From assembly GCA_002205965.3 (NCBI GenBank), contig NADL03000691.1, positions 1,240,001 to 1,304,000 of the forward strand: a stretch of 64,000 nucleotides of DNA, given 5' to 3'. The position numbers and the translations under genes were made by a program. Positions within the stretch are counted from its first letter, which is position 1. Each line of letters opens with the position of its first letter. Below are positions 1 to 11,326 of this stretch, one piece after another. The stretch comes from Kappaphycus alvarezii. Its lineage: Eukaryota; Rhodophyta; Florideophyceae; Gigartinales; Solieriaceae. The notes under the pieces were generated by a model, which worked only from the letters and a program-made list of their open reading frames with translations, ran no database searches and was not told the origin of the DNA.

Positions 1-274
1 CTGATACAGCATGTACCATGTTTTGAAATTCATTTACTTTTCAAACTTCATACACGAGAAAATGGCAAATGGTTAGTTTTGATCATTTTTCAACGAAATA
101 AATACGTATGAATATCTCCCCGGTTTTCGGAATGTTGGTTTCTTAAATAGTTGCGAATTTCCCGGTGGTTTTAATTTCAAGGTAATTTATTTCACTTATT
201 ACCTGAAGTGCGGTACTTCCGTAGATTTTGATTTAAATATATAACGGAAATAGCTCATTTACTCTCTTTTTGTG
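1..274. other. AT-rich flank, no gene seen
   Basis: AT-rich sequence with no reading frame that looks like protein. Base composition changes sharply near position 275-300, where the GC-rich retroelement remnant begins. Confidence 0.5.
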
Positions 275-2870
275 TGGACACCATATCAACCTCGCGCGAC
301 AAGTCCATTGGCACGACCTTTATATGCGCTGCCCCGATGCGTCTCCCCCCTTCGGAGCGCTCCTAACCGGCCCCACGCTACTCCCGTCCAGCGTTTTCAG
401 CGCTGTTTCCGCCACGGAAATGTTTTAGGCCACTGCTGCACTCTTTGAGACTGCTCCACTCGTCACTCCTTCCCCAACAACCCTCCCCACCCTACAACGC
501 CTGCACCCCTCCCCACTTACACCATCCATCTCCCCCGGTTGAGCTACCGACCTGCACCCCTCGCTGAATCCGCAATCAATGCGCTCTTCAAGGCCTTAAT
601 CGCCACTCTGCTCCGCGAAGGTCTACGTCCTTCTAATCTTCGCATCCTCGCCCACGCTCCGGCCGGCGCGGAATCACTTGCCAGTGCTCTCTCCTCGTTT
701 ACCGGTTTTGTCAACAAGCTGGCAAACGGCGATATTCCGGCCTCCTTTCAGCCCTTCTTCTCCGGTGCATCGCTTATTGCACTACGCAAGGATAGCCTAG
801 ACCCTCACCGCCTTCGGCCGATTGCTATCGGGTGTTATACCGGCGATTTTTGCATGTCTCCTGCTGCTCGCCTTAGCACTAACCGCTCTTCTTATCCCAC
901 CTAAGTCCCCTCCAATATGCAGTCGGCTCCAAGAACGGTATTGGCCATTATCCACGCCCTTCGCACATCGGCATCCGCACATCGCGAACAGGACCTAGTC
1001 CTCCTGAAGATCGACCTCACCAACGCTTTAACAGCGTCGAACGGCCTTCGCTTCCTTCAGCAAGTTTCTGACCTCGCCCCGGAAGCCGCTAGATTCGTGC
1101 ACTTCACCTATGGTAGCCCTCACCTGTACTTTGGCCCCTACACAATATTATACAAGACAGTGACCCACCAAGGCGACCCTCTAGCTATGCACCTGTACTC
1201 ACTCGGCATCCACCCGTTTCTCAAATGCTGTAGCGATCTTTTCCCAACACTGTATCCGCGCGTGGTACGCTGACGACGGGACATCGTTCTCCCGTCACCC
1301 GACGCGCCTCGACTCCTCCAAATGATAGCAAACGAAGGACGACCATACGCATCCATATCAATATGAAAAGACCGAAGCATGGTGGTTCGGCCAGAGCCCT
1401 TACCCAACCTTCCTTGCAGGATTGTCACGCTCCCGCAATCAACACCCTCGGCTCACCCATTGGTACTGATCCGGGTTGCCTGTCCCTCGTCGAGGACCGC
1501 CTAACTACAGCTCGCGCTATCTGGACTGCTCTCCCTACCCTCCGTGACCCACAGACCGCCTTCCATCTCCTACGCCATTGCGCCAGCGCATGCCGTCTGA
1601 TTTACACTCTTCGAACTACCCACCGCACTTAACCCTTTCTACGTCAGCTATGTTTGACCGTGAACTGCGAGGGGCCTTTCAAGAGATTCATCGAGAGCTG
1701 ACTGACGGCTCCTGGCTCTGTGCTACTTTGCCCTTTTCACTAGGTGGACTTGGGCTCACACTCACCTCACCCATCCGCTCCGCCACCTACCTCAGCTCTC
1801 TCCTAAGCACCTACCACCTCTCCCTCGACCTATTGCCGCCCATCGACCACCATCTCCTACCCAACGAGATACGACGGACCCACCAATCTATCCCTCACAT
1901 GTCATTCCTGCCGATCTTCGGCCCAACCTCTCCTTGCCCCTCCCCACGAGCGGTCAAATCCAAGGCGTCCAGACTACCCTCACATCCGCCATCCATCATG
2001 AACGCCACAAAAAGATCTCTCCTCTCCTCCGCAATACGAAAGTGCAGCTCACCGACTCGCCCGGAACCTCAGCTGTCGAACACGGTCCGCCAACTCACCC
2101 TTTCTCACCCTCCCGGACTCCCGCGATTCCACCTGCATGAACCCCAAATCTGGACATACATGATCCTGCTTCCACTTGGTCACCCCGTCTTCAACGGCCG
2201 GGACCACTTGCCCCCGGTGTGCACTCTCCCAAGCTCGACCCCCGCCTCCTTGAACCACTCGGGAGACATGCTATACACTTCCCAGCAATGGAGAGTTTCC
2301 TCAACGCCACAACCACCTTCAAGACAAACTGCATACCCTCTCCGACATCCTTCTGTACTGTTGCGCCGAAGCTCGAATACTTACCTCCATGCGAAGCCAC
2401 CTCCCGTACTCGGAACGCCGCCGAATGGATATCCTCATTGACGACATCGAATTTTCCTCACGTCCCTGCGCACTTGACGTCTACATTGCAAGCCCCTACA
2501 CCGCACGGGCCATCTCCCACTGTCGTAGACCTCCGGAGGGCCTTCCCTGCCCATTCGAAACTGCGCACTACGCTGAACTCTGTGGGAAGATACAAGCCTA
2601 ATTATATCCTCTTGGATTCGATACTCACGGAGCCATCGGCAAACCTGCCCGTGAGTCCCTCGCCAAATTCGCCTCCTTTTTCGCACTCCGGTGTGAGAAA
2701 CCCCCATCTGATGAATACCACCAATTGGTCACCATCCTCGCCTCCCTCGTACTACAGCTGACGGGTCATGCCGAATCTCGCCGTGCTTTGTCTCTCACAT
2801 CACCTGATGCTTGTGTGACAAAGCTCGGTTTAGTGACCGTTTAATAAAAGCGTATGTTTGTTGTTGTAAG
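275..2870 (+). mobile_element. decayed RT-RLE non-LTR retrotransposon
   Basis: GC-rich island in AT-rich DNA carrying, in order, RT finger, palm and thumb-like segments and a C-terminal restriction-like endonuclease, all on the plus strand. It ends in a 3' region with AATAAA at 2843-2848. No LTRs are seen. Domain order matches non-LTR elements that encode RT followed by a PD-(D/E)XK endonuclease; from memory this resembles the Utopia-like group, but the clade is not verified. The 5' boundary is set only by composition. It is a different family member from the element in the tandem array (29177-32440): similar in protein, not in DNA. Confidence 0.72.
539..2601 (+). pseudogene. RT-RLE polyprotein, frame-broken
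   Basis: The reading moves between frames. Finger region at 539-840 includes RPIAIG, comparable to RPIAVG in the array element. The palm segment at 917-1250 carries D-L-T-N-A near 1013-1027 and HQGDP at 1166-1180. The catalytic WYADDG lies at 1263-1280 in a different frame, so at least one frameshift separates it from HQGDP. A post-palm segment at 1440-1630 and a segment at 1640-1870 (LGGLGLTLTS) align by eye with the unit 1 element. The endonuclease is recognisable near 2426-2490 (MDILIDDI, then ALDVYIASPY), matching the RPD...DVT pattern of such nucleases. It cannot make a functional product as read. Confidence 0.72.
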
Positions 2871-5117
2871 ATATGTAACGACTACTGTTTGGGACGAGTC
2901 GTTTCTCCACAGTAACAGTGAAAATAAGATAGAATCGTAGGTGCCCAATAAAAACTTAATACAACTGAAGTTAGTTGTCATCAATTAGCAGGTCACCAGG
3001 CCATTATATCAATAATAATAGAAAAATCTGGCAAAATAATCATGCAATCAAACATATTTAGCGCGTTCGAAAGTTTGGGAGTAAATCTCTCGAAGTAGTA
3101 TGTGAGGCAACATAAATATTTATGAATCATATATGAGCAACTGGTATGATTTTTAGAGTACCGAAGTACAAACTCATATCTAAGTAGAAACATATTGAAA
3201 GAAATTCTTAAGCGAAATATTGTGGCATTCTCGTCCGATTTAGCTCAATATTCATCTGAGGAAATATGATAACCTGTGTATTATTGTAACTTACTAAATT
3301 TAATCGATTTCATACAGAATTTCACTTGAGTCGCTATTAGCGTCTGTGTATAAAAACTTTGCATGAGAATATGTGATAATCTCAAACAAAGTGCGATTAG
3401 ACTTACAGTGCACATAATGTTAGCCATCTTAAATCAGTATTATATATTTTAACATCGCTCGAGAAATTAAATGTGGACCGCAAAATATGAAAAAGAAAAA
3501 TACGCGTATTTCAGTTAGACCACTACGACCACAAGTTGCCATAAATCTGATGCCTTAGAAAAGTATCAAGAAAAATAAAGCGGAACGCATTTTAGTAAAA
3601 GAAAAGAAAAATACCTTCAACACTCGAAACAAAATAGAGAAGTTAAATTACGATTTAAAATTGAGTTTTGGAAACCTTCCCAATAATATTTAATGGTAGA
3701 ACAATAATGAAAATAGTGCTAACGTGTTACTTTTTTTCGCCAAAACTTCTGTTTAACATGTGGAAATAAAGAAGTGTTGCTTTATAATATCCTAAAGTTA
3801 ATCCCTAAAGAAAATAACCAGTAGTTTTAACTGCCCCAGTTGTAAATATACATTAATTTCTGTTCAAAAATTCCATTAACGGCTTCCATTACCTAAAAAA
3901 ACTAAAAAACCACATAAATCTGATTAAAAATTCCTTCTAATATGCTAAAGGGGTCGAATTAGTAATTAAAGAATTTCAAATGATGTTGGCCGTGAATTGT
4001 CCCTAACATTCAAATAATGAAAAATGGAAAAATAAAACATGTCTTATGAGTGAAAAATTTTAAGAAACACAAATACAAAAGTTAACGGTATGTAGTACAA
4101 TATTCATGTACTTAGAGATGATTGTATCTTTGGAAACTTAGATCTTCGAAATCTGAAGCTGAGATTTTAAAACATTAGGCAGAAATAGTATGAGCGGTTT
4201 GTGTCGTTCTGTTTTCTATGAGCTAGCTTCATTTTATGTTTTTCGTTAAAATATCTCTTAACACGATTGATTGAAAGGAGGGAAATAAAATTTCACAATG
4301 AATACAGAAGGAAATTTGCAGATTCTTTAATAAAAACCAATCTACGCAAATTTAATGGCCCCAATTTTTTTGGAGAATATTGTTACTTCATTCTATAACA
4401 GAATTACGCAATTGCTTAGAAGCAGCATAGAAACAATATGGAGGCTCGATACGAATCGTGTAATTTCTCAATGGAGTAAAATCAAGTAATAATTATTTAC
4501 GCATTAAAGGACATGTGCTTTTTTGACAACAATAGATTAGGATTATGATCTAACAATAAATTTATTCGTAAAATAATTCCGGCCAAAGTATATAGTCTAA
4601 CTCTCCATCAATGTTTTGCAAGGCGAGAAAAAACAGTGATTAAATTACCCGACATAATTAAATTAAAACAAAACTCAGCAGAAGGGATGGGGTGGTCCTT
4701 GCAGAAACATATATTTGGAATTGTCCCAGGAGAAACCTTACTAGAGTTCTGAGCGAATTAGTTCAATAATAAATCTGATTATAATACTACATAGTAACAT
4801 TGCAGTGAGTAAAAACAATTTTATAGAGCTTAGAGGAGCAGATAACATCCATTTAGACAAAAAATCGATGTTTCAAATGGTCGGTAGCGAAGAAAAAAAC
4901 TAGAACATATGCTCTTAACCAAGAAAAGAGTTTAACTTGTCTGATTTTTTCCAATATTTTCCTTGAAAAGCGAACAAAAAATATTTGAAGAAAATCGCCC
5001 GAAAAATAGCTCAAACTGCGTAAGTAGCGAATATATGCCTAACCTAGCGTGATTGTAATCTTGCATGGGTTCCCAATAAGAAGGTCTCTTATTTTACCTA
5101 GTACGCGCAAGAAAACT
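2871..5117. other. AT-rich stretch, no gene recognised
   Basis: About 2.2 kb of AT-rich DNA. The longest open frames are under 70 codons with low-complexity composition. I see no retroelement motif, RNA gene or tandem repeat. Confidence 0.5.
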
Positions 5118-5127
5118 CTATAAAAAA
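5118..5127 (+). promoter_or_regulatory. TATA-like box
   Basis: CTATAAAAAA lies about 27-36 bases upstream of the ATG at 5154. If used, transcription would start at or very near the start codon, leaving almost no 5' leader. The same compact arrangement appears upstream of the short minus-strand ORF in each array unit. Confidence 0.3.
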
Positions 5128-5153
5128 GACATAGTTTCGGATTTCAATGGAAA

Positions 5154-5940
5154 ATGGAGGTTCAAGACATGTTACTTGAACTTTGGTATAACGCAAAGGC
5201 CAAGAAGAAAGCTCTCTTGAATTCCATAGAGCTCCTGTCCTGTTACAACGGTAATTTGACTGGGTCCACATATGTTATTACAATATGTAAAATATGGTGG
5301 ACTAAGGTTCACAGCAGGGTAGCAAAAAATCTTTTGTATGTAAAAGATTAATTAGGTTTAAAAAAGGCATTCTTGAACGTAATTTTAGGCTTACAGATGT
5401 AAATAATGCAATAATGCCCAAAATCAGCGCACTGTCTAAGAAAATTAATACAGAATTTCTTGAAGGAAAAAAAGCAGAGGCCTTTCTCCATATTTTGGGC
5501 ATCCTACTTGGAGTATTTAAGACCGGCTCCTTCACAGTCCTTCTAGATCGAGCTTAAATCGTGAAAAATGAAAATCGATTCATTAAGATAAATGAAGGGC
5601 AAAACGGGAGGAAATTTAGACACTTCAGCCTTGAAATAGGTACAAGTATGTGATATTGTGGTCGATTTCCAAGTTTCTGACCCCGAAGTGCTCCATTCGG
5701 TGTTCAGAAGTAGTATGAATTGCTGTACCACAGAAATTGGTTCTATCATTTGATTGTATGTTTATGAGCAAATTGATCAGACATCTGTCTCATTTTGCCT
5801 CTTTCCTTCCCAGCTGTATCATTTTCATACCACTGTTACGGATTTAGTTAGAATGAAGAAAGCCCTCTTTTCGTTATTTTGCTGTAGCTCTCGATCGCAA
5901 AATAAACTGACTGTTGTAGCGCATTTCATAATTTATTAGA
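5154..5940 (+). pseudogene. unidentified decayed gene
   Basis: I do not recognise the family. Protein-like sequence runs through three successive readings. The first open frame is 5154-5351 (65 codons, starts MEVQDMLLELW). A second frame, about 5343-5655, contains RFKKGILERNF and LSKKINTEFLEGKKAEAF and is interrupted once by TAA after LLDRA. The first frame then resumes from about 5650 (VVDFQVSDPEVLHSVF), passes one TGA near 5750 and continues to 5939. Composition (mixed charge, regular hydrophobics) is unlike random AT-rich DNA. Two frame changes and internal stops mark it as decayed unless short introns are missed. No neighbour suggests a function. Confidence 0.4.
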
Positions 5941-6411
5941 TTTTCGGCTTCGTAGATTGCTTTTCTTAAGCCATCTAGACGTATAAAATCTCATGGGGTC
6001 CTATAAATTATTATACTATCAAAAAAAGTTAGTAGGCACCCGCAAATATTTTTAATAAGCTTAGAAGTTTAAAACCTACTACCCTATTGCTTTTTTCTGT
6101 TTCAAGTTTAACCTGGGGAACGAAGGAATGGATTAGACATTAGCCCAATGCCTGCATCATGAGTCACAGATTAATTCGAACATGGAACCGGGGAGGTCTA
6201 TTTACGGCAGCAGATATTACTGGCTGATACCCAGTAACCATTTTTGCAATGTTGATATACCAATAATTGTATGTTGCGTGAATTAATTTTTCATTCGTGC
6301 ATCTGTTCACCTCTTTCTAAATCATAATGAGAACTATCTTCACTCTTATGACCCTAAAGTAGTTCAAGTTAATGTGCTTGGACAATAATATAGTAGTGGT
6401 TTATGGCATGA
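5941..6411. other. AT-rich spacer, nothing seen
   Basis: No convincing open frame on either strand and no recognised repeat. Confidence 0.4.
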
Positions 6412-6558
6412 CTACTCTGTGGGAATAGTTTCCTCCTTATCTTTGCTTCCACGCTTCGATTGTGGTACCCAGAAGCGTTCTATCTGATCCAGAAGGTGGC
6501 AAAATCGGTTGCCATCTGAGCCTTTCACTAATGTTCCACAATAAACGGCGGATCATTT
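6412..6558 (-). pseudogene. coding-like remnant
   Basis: The minus strand reads about 48 codons with protein-like composition, including VKGSDGNRFCHLLDQIERFW, and ends in TAG at 6412-6414. No start codon or family is recognised. It could be an exon end or a decayed fragment. The local GC content is higher than its surroundings. Confidence 0.25.
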
Positions 6559-6582
6559 GTTTTATACATATATACTGACTGA

Positions 6583-6690
6583 TTTCTGGTCATCATTTAT
6601 GGAAGTGTGGACAATGATAGGGTTAAACTGCCATTGGATGATTTTCTAGAACCAATTTTTCCAAGGCAGAGGGTTTTCAAGCGGCAATAG
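6583..6690 (+). pseudogene. coding-like remnant
   Basis: Thirty-five plus-strand codons between TGA (6580-6582) and TAG (6688-6690), including DNDRVKLPLDDFLEPIFPRQ, read like protein. After the TAG the same frame continues with a few plausible residues. Family unknown. Confidence 0.2.
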
Positions 6691-7219
6691 TGCTACCGAA
6701 GTGAATCTGTGTAAGCATTAGGGGCGAATAATGACGGAAGGTCAATAGCCTACAAGTGAGTGTAGAACAGGCAAAATCTACCACCTCAGCTCAAGCACTA
6801 TTGAAAAAGAAACTCTTCATAGAACAGAACTAGAATTTCAACTTCTGAACCAATTCGTTCTGCACTTGAAGTTTTCCCTTAACTTGCTTCGCATATCCTC
6901 GAAGAAGCAGTCTAGTCAGCTTATTTAGACTTTTGGGCTAACCCTAAATTTTTCAATGAGCCTCCCAGTACCATAAAATGCCTACTGAAAATCGTGTGGA
7001 GCAGAAACCCAAACATCAGATACAATCAGGATAAATATCTAGATATATTCCTTAGAATATTTTCGGGAATCAGGGCAAAAAAATTCCACCAAAAAATCCA
7101 AATCCAAATCCAGTCAGTACAAATTCTGTCAAAAGGCCCAGAATGACAGAAAGCCTTCTCGAAAATGACAGTGTCATAATATCCCTACTCACTAGCTTCA
7201 ACCTCCGAAAGAGTCTGGA
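6691..7219. other. AT-rich spacer
   Basis: No open frame I would call a gene. A plus-strand patch near 6800-6930 (TELEFQLLNQFVLHLKF) is weakly protein-like. Confidence 0.35.
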
Positions 7220-7648
7220 ATGACGATTAAGACTTCATTCTCCACTCTATATTCTACCGAAACTACCCATCGTTTGGAGACCAGGGGTTCCCACGGGACA
7301 TATAGTCATAGTCATCTTCGGTTTTCTCCACTTAAGCATCAGCCTCCTATGGCTCTACTGCATCTCCTGACTCTTCTTGGTCCTATGCTTCCTATTTATT
7401 TCCAAAAATTGACGATGGAACCACTCTTGTACGCCTTCTTAGTCTCTTCTTCTGAGGTAATCCTTAAAGTTAGTTGGCTCATTGGCCACAGATTACAGTC
7501 AGTTGATGGGAAGGCGGGCTTGACCGACTTTGCGAGTCAGGGAAGGGCGATGGCTTTTCATGTTGAGGACAAAATGTGTGAGCCAATTGGAAGGTTGATG
7601 GCGTGTGGGTTGCTTCAACGAAATTCTATAGAACTTCAAATAGGCTAA
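7220..7648 (+). CDS. hypothetical ORF, possibly decayed
   Basis: A 142-codon open frame from ATG to TAA is the longest in the 2.9-9.3 kb region. Its C-terminal third (VDGKAGLTDFASQGRAMAFH) looks protein-like. A second plus-strand frame, 7252-7455, overlaps the N-terminal half and is also protein-like (Ser-rich, ASASYGSTASPDSSWSYA) but contains TAG, TAG and TAA before ending in TGA. One of the two is presumably a shadow, or the locus shifted frame during decay. No domain recognised. Confidence 0.22.
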   Translation: MTIKTSFSTLYSTETTHRLETRGSHGTYSHSHLRFSPLKHQPPMALLHLLTLLGPMLPIYFQKLTMEPLLYAFLVSSSEVILKVSWLIGHRLQSVDGKAGLTDFASQGRAMAFHVEDKMCEPIGRLMACGLLQRNSIELQIG

Positions 7649-8591
7649 CGCCTTAAAACTTTTCTCTGCCTTCATAGAAATAAAAACTCAAAGTGACGTT
7701 CGGTTTTGGATTTTTTTACATTGAGACAGTAATACAAAATATGCTTGATGAAATATCGGAGCTGTGATGTTGATGTTGCGGGTTTAATTTTTTCCATTCG
7801 TGAAAATAAAAAAACATATGTTTGATAAATATAGAATCTGAATTTGGAATAAAACTGGAACACGAGTTGATAGATTTCTTTTCCAATAAGAAGAACTTAA
7901 TATTCAAACATAAGATATAATGTGGAGTCGTACAGTGAATTTGAATCCATATGGGAAAAGAAATTTAAGATTTTTGGAGAAGGTGAGGCAAAGAGTAGCT
8001 CCAGGGATGGAGAGAAAGCTAAGTGCCTAAATGAAAGGAGGTTTCGTAATAGCACGCCCTCCCGCTCAAGATGAGCGTCCCGTCTGGTCATTGCTCTTCT
8101 GCTGTTTTCGTTAGTTTTTGTTGCCCTATTACTAAAATATACGGCCTTTCAAATAGATGTGAATGCAACTATTTACCAGTTAAATGTTTCAAAAGTAAGT
8201 ACGTGTCAGTGGTACTACATTTCTTACTATGGCTTCATATGTAAGTCTGATAGCATCAAGACGTAGTTGGATATTCACTTTTTATCGACCTTTCCTACAA
8301 TCCGAAGAGTGATATAATGTATATATTCTGCAAATTTATTCGGAATATGTTGGAGAAATGGTTATCTAGACGGTAAAAAAAGAAACTTATCAACAATATT
8401 GAATCGTCCTTTGATAGAAGCAGTCTGAGTAGAGGCAGGGAACCCAAAAAAGATGCTTACTATGAAATGAGAAACGAGTTTCCTATCATAAACATCTTCT
8501 GAAATATTTAGCAGCGAAAGAAATATCCTCCTTCTTACTAATTTATGCTGTACATGATTGTGAAGGAGAAATATTGATGAAGATACGATAA
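7649..8591. other. no gene seen
   Basis: AT-rich with only short, low-complexity frames on both strands. No repeat or RNA gene recognised. Confidence 0.4.
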
Positions 8592-8813
8592 ATTCTCCCG
8601 ATAGATGTTCAAGACCGGTTTCAGTATACTGAAGCCTGCAGCAAGTCCTCTCATGTGGAGGAACAGAACCTCTGGACGTTTTATGGTATCCATAAAGCCC
8701 TCCTCGGGTACATCATCACTGCTCCAGGAGGATCATATTTCATAATTGCAATTCCCTTGTGGAGAGCTGCAAAGTGGCTTCCATTGCTGGCGCACCACCA
8801 ATCTGTATTTCAT
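8592..8813 (+). CDS. probable exon of an unidentified gene
   Basis: The frame opens after TAA at 8589-8591 and reads about 74 codons of convincing protein, with a charged stretch (SHVEEQNLWTFYGIHK) followed by a hydrophobic, possibly membrane-associated stretch (YIITAPGGSYFIIAIPLW). It ends exactly at a consensus splice donor, CAT|GTAAGT at 8811-8819. GC content is above its surroundings. The acceptor is not obvious; the exon may begin anywhere before about 8630. No family recognised. It may instead be a retroelement or viral remnant in which GTAAGT occurs by chance. Confidence 0.35.
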
Positions 8814-9327
8814 GTAAGTTTTACCCTCTAAGATATTCATCTTGATGTTCCTTGACAAATAAAATAAATTAAAATGCAAGATTCAGGTGCTTTGCGGCAT
8901 ATCCGTGGTAGCTGTCTCCTCACATTCAGACAGAATACTTATATGCCACTTGAACGGCATTTCGACCCTCATTCATTAATTTATCGATTTGGAACAATGA
9001 AAAACTCTCATTCATGTTTGGTAACGTTCTTCAGGAAGAAATGGGCCGTTCAAAATACGGAAATTTAGGTATACGTTAATATTGCAGTAGATGATGACAT
9101 GAAGTTCTTAATAATCAGTTTTTAATGAGATAATCAGATTCCAAATTCTCTTTCTTTCTATGAGTTAATCAATCCCTCAGCTGTCTTTCCTCCCAAAGAA
9201 ATAATGCTGTAGTTTTAAGTTAGTGTATTTCATGATTGTATGTAGTCCTCCGGGAGAATAATTTATTCCATTTTTTGATGGAAATAGAAGAGACTACGTG
9301 CGTTATTGCCCCTACTAGATTTTTTCT
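8814..9327. other. no gene seen
   Basis: AT-rich. A 64-codon plus-strand open frame at 8874-9068 has no recognised motif and could be intronic or chance. Confidence 0.35.
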
Positions 9328-9431
9328 TTAAGCTTTAACAGAGCTCTCAACGCGGGTGTTTCTCCTCTGTGAAAGTGCAAGGGGTTCCAAGGGGTTTAGT
9401 ATTTTGATTGGTATGCTAGCCAATTCGTAGC
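9328..9431 (-). pseudogene. Ty3/Gypsy-like integrase C-terminus, distal part
   Basis: The minus strand reads IKILNPLEPLALSQRRNTR and then stops, like the C-terminal tail after a Gypsy integrase core. The frame is continuous with the remnant at 16474-16995 once the Copia element and one copy of the CTTCT duplication are removed. This shows the two pieces are halves of one older sequence. Confidence 0.45.
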
Positions 9432-9436
9432 CTTCT
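9432..9436. repeat. target site duplication, left (CTTCT)
   Basis: CTTCT lies directly before the TG that opens the left LTR. The identical 5 bases follow the CA that closes the right LTR. Five-base duplications are typical of Copia integration. Confidence 0.85.
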
Positions 9437-9846
9437 TGTGGTTCGCCCCGAAGATGAGCGGGGGCGAGAGCCGAATCTCGACCAATGGTTTGTGCTATAC
9501 CGAGCACAGTAATGTGGGGAAAGAAGCACACAAGTTTTGCTGTGTTCTCGTTTGTTCGTTGATGATGTTTTTGTTGTTGGTGATGTGTGCGGGATGCAAC
9601 ACCATCACTCTCTTTATACTGTAGATTACCCTGCCTGAGGTGCCCAGGTCAGGAGTATACTGTAGACTAGCTACACTATACTGTAGACTAGCTGACAAAA
9701 TACAGTACAGTTGCATAGCCTAACTGACAGTATAAAGCACAGTAAATTAATCTAAAATATATCAATTCTATTCATCATACGTAATGAATTGGAACTACTG
9801 TCGGTTGGCATTGTCCGGCTGACAAAAACATCTTCTAATTCTAACA
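9437..9846 (-). repeat. Copia 3' LTR
   Basis: About 410 bp, direct repeat of 16029-16468 with scattered substitutions and indels. In element orientation it begins TGTTAG and ends in CA. The LTR contains about two copies of a short TATACTGTAGACTAG repeat where the other LTR has three, which accounts for much of the length difference. Confidence 0.9.
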
Positions 9847-9861
9847 TTCCCACCCTCTTTG
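9847..9861 (-). promoter_or_regulatory. polypurine tract of the Copia element
   Basis: In element orientation the bases directly before the 3' LTR are AAAGAGGGTGGGAA, a purine run with a single T. This is the expected primer for plus-strand DNA synthesis. Confidence 0.8.
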
Positions 9862-9881
9862 TTCGTTTGAACCAAACGAAT

Positions 9882-10385
9882 TTAGCTTTCTCTATCAATC
9901 CATTGCTCAATTGGATGACTAATGCGACCATCTCGGATGATGCGGTGTAGAATTGCGTCACTTTTGAATTTTGTTAGAGCGTCAGCAGGGTTGAACTCAG
10001 AGCGAATAAAGTTGATGTTCTGGAGTTCTTTCGACTTGTAAGAATTCTTAACAGTAGCAATATCTATCATGAGACGTTTCTCACTAGTCGTAGTTGCCCT
10101 AGTAATGACATCGAAAAGAGACAAGCTATCCGTAAACATGGTGATAGGAACAGGTCTTAATAACATTTTCTGTAAGTCATGTTTCAATGCGTAGGACATA
10201 TCGAATGCATCAGCTAATGCCATAACTTCACTGCCAAGTACGGACCTCGTGACACGTTTCGATTTGTGAGATGACCAGTAAAGCGGTTGACACTTGTCAG
10301 TTTCATCTACCAAGAAAATAATGTATCCAAGCTGTGATGATCCGTCGATATTTGTAGCAAATGATGCATCGGAGTAAACACGCAA
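9882..10385 (-). pseudogene. Copia RNase H domain
   Basis: About 167 codons open, starting in RVYSDASFATN (first catalytic Asp of Copia RNase H) and including SKRVTRSVLGSEVMALADAF with its Glu, a DSLSLFD segment and a C-terminal EFNPADALTKF. It degrades the RNA of the RNA-DNA hybrid during reverse transcription. It ends just before the polypurine tract as expected for the polyprotein C-terminus. It is separated from the RT frame by a frameshift near 10307-10385. Confidence 0.88.
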
Positions 10386-11326
10386 GTAAGTGATTTCAAA
10401 TCAAGCTTCGGAAACTTCAGTCGCATAGAGGTGTCATTTCTGACGACCTTTAAGGCTAGATTGATCCTTTTGATATGGTTCTGCGGATCTCTTTTGAATA
10501 CGTCTTCCGTAAGTTGAGCGGCTTGGGCGACCCGAAATGAAATGTCAGGCCTCGTGTACGCTATCCAAGCCAGTTTAGCCTTCTGTGATTTATACGAACT
10601 AAAAGAGGCATCAGTGGGAAGTAATTTGAGCCTCTGTATGTAGTTGGATTGATGCACTTCGAAGCCAAATTGTTTTCTTTCGATTTGCGCTCCAGAGAAC
10701 TGGATGTTATCGTACTCCCTACGTTTACACTTGAAACGATTTTCGGTTTTCCTTGAGAACTTTTCAAAGTGCTCATTTCCAGCTTGAAGTAAATCGTCGA
10801 CATAGGTTACACAAAGGCCAGAAAGCTTCTTATCAATTACCTTAAAGAAGAATGATCCGTCATTAGTTGTAGATTCCATTCCAAGATCGGATCTTAAATG
10901 TTCGTAAATTGTTCTTCCCGTAATCACCACTGTCAGGGAGTCCGTAGAGGGGCTTAAGAAGCTTAAGCATTGCATCAGGACCAAGCTCAAACTCCTTTGT
11001 CGGTTTTACATAGATGTCTCTAAGGAGTTTCTCGGCGCTTTGCAGATATGCTTGTGTAACATCCGTTGAGAAGAGTTTGAAGCCGAAATAGATGCAAGTC
11101 CAACTAGTATTCTGATCGAATGTTGACGAGCAGTGCTAGTGTCATGGACAAGAAATTCTTTCATTTTATCCCTATGACCTTGTACGACGAATCTAGCTTT
11201 CCACACTTCACGATTTGTACCAGAATCTTTGATGGCGAGTACAAACCTTCCACCTAGAACATTTGCGTTAGATGGTACTTCATCCTTGCATACTACTTTC
11301 CATGTGCCACGTTCAATCAGTCCCAT
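10307..11326 (-). pseudogene. Copia reverse transcriptase domain
   Basis: The N-terminal part (about 11010-11326) has GTWKVVCKDEVPSNANVLGG and WKARFVVQGHRDK, the classical opening of Copia RT. The second part (10307-10990) contains the catalytic YVDDLLQAG near 10790, followed by IQFSGAQI and YTRPDISFRVAQAAQL. At least two frameshifts lie near 10925-11010. Glutamine in these frames is always CAA or CAG, with no in-frame TAA or TAG at such sites, so the element was written in the standard genetic code. Confidence 0.9.
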
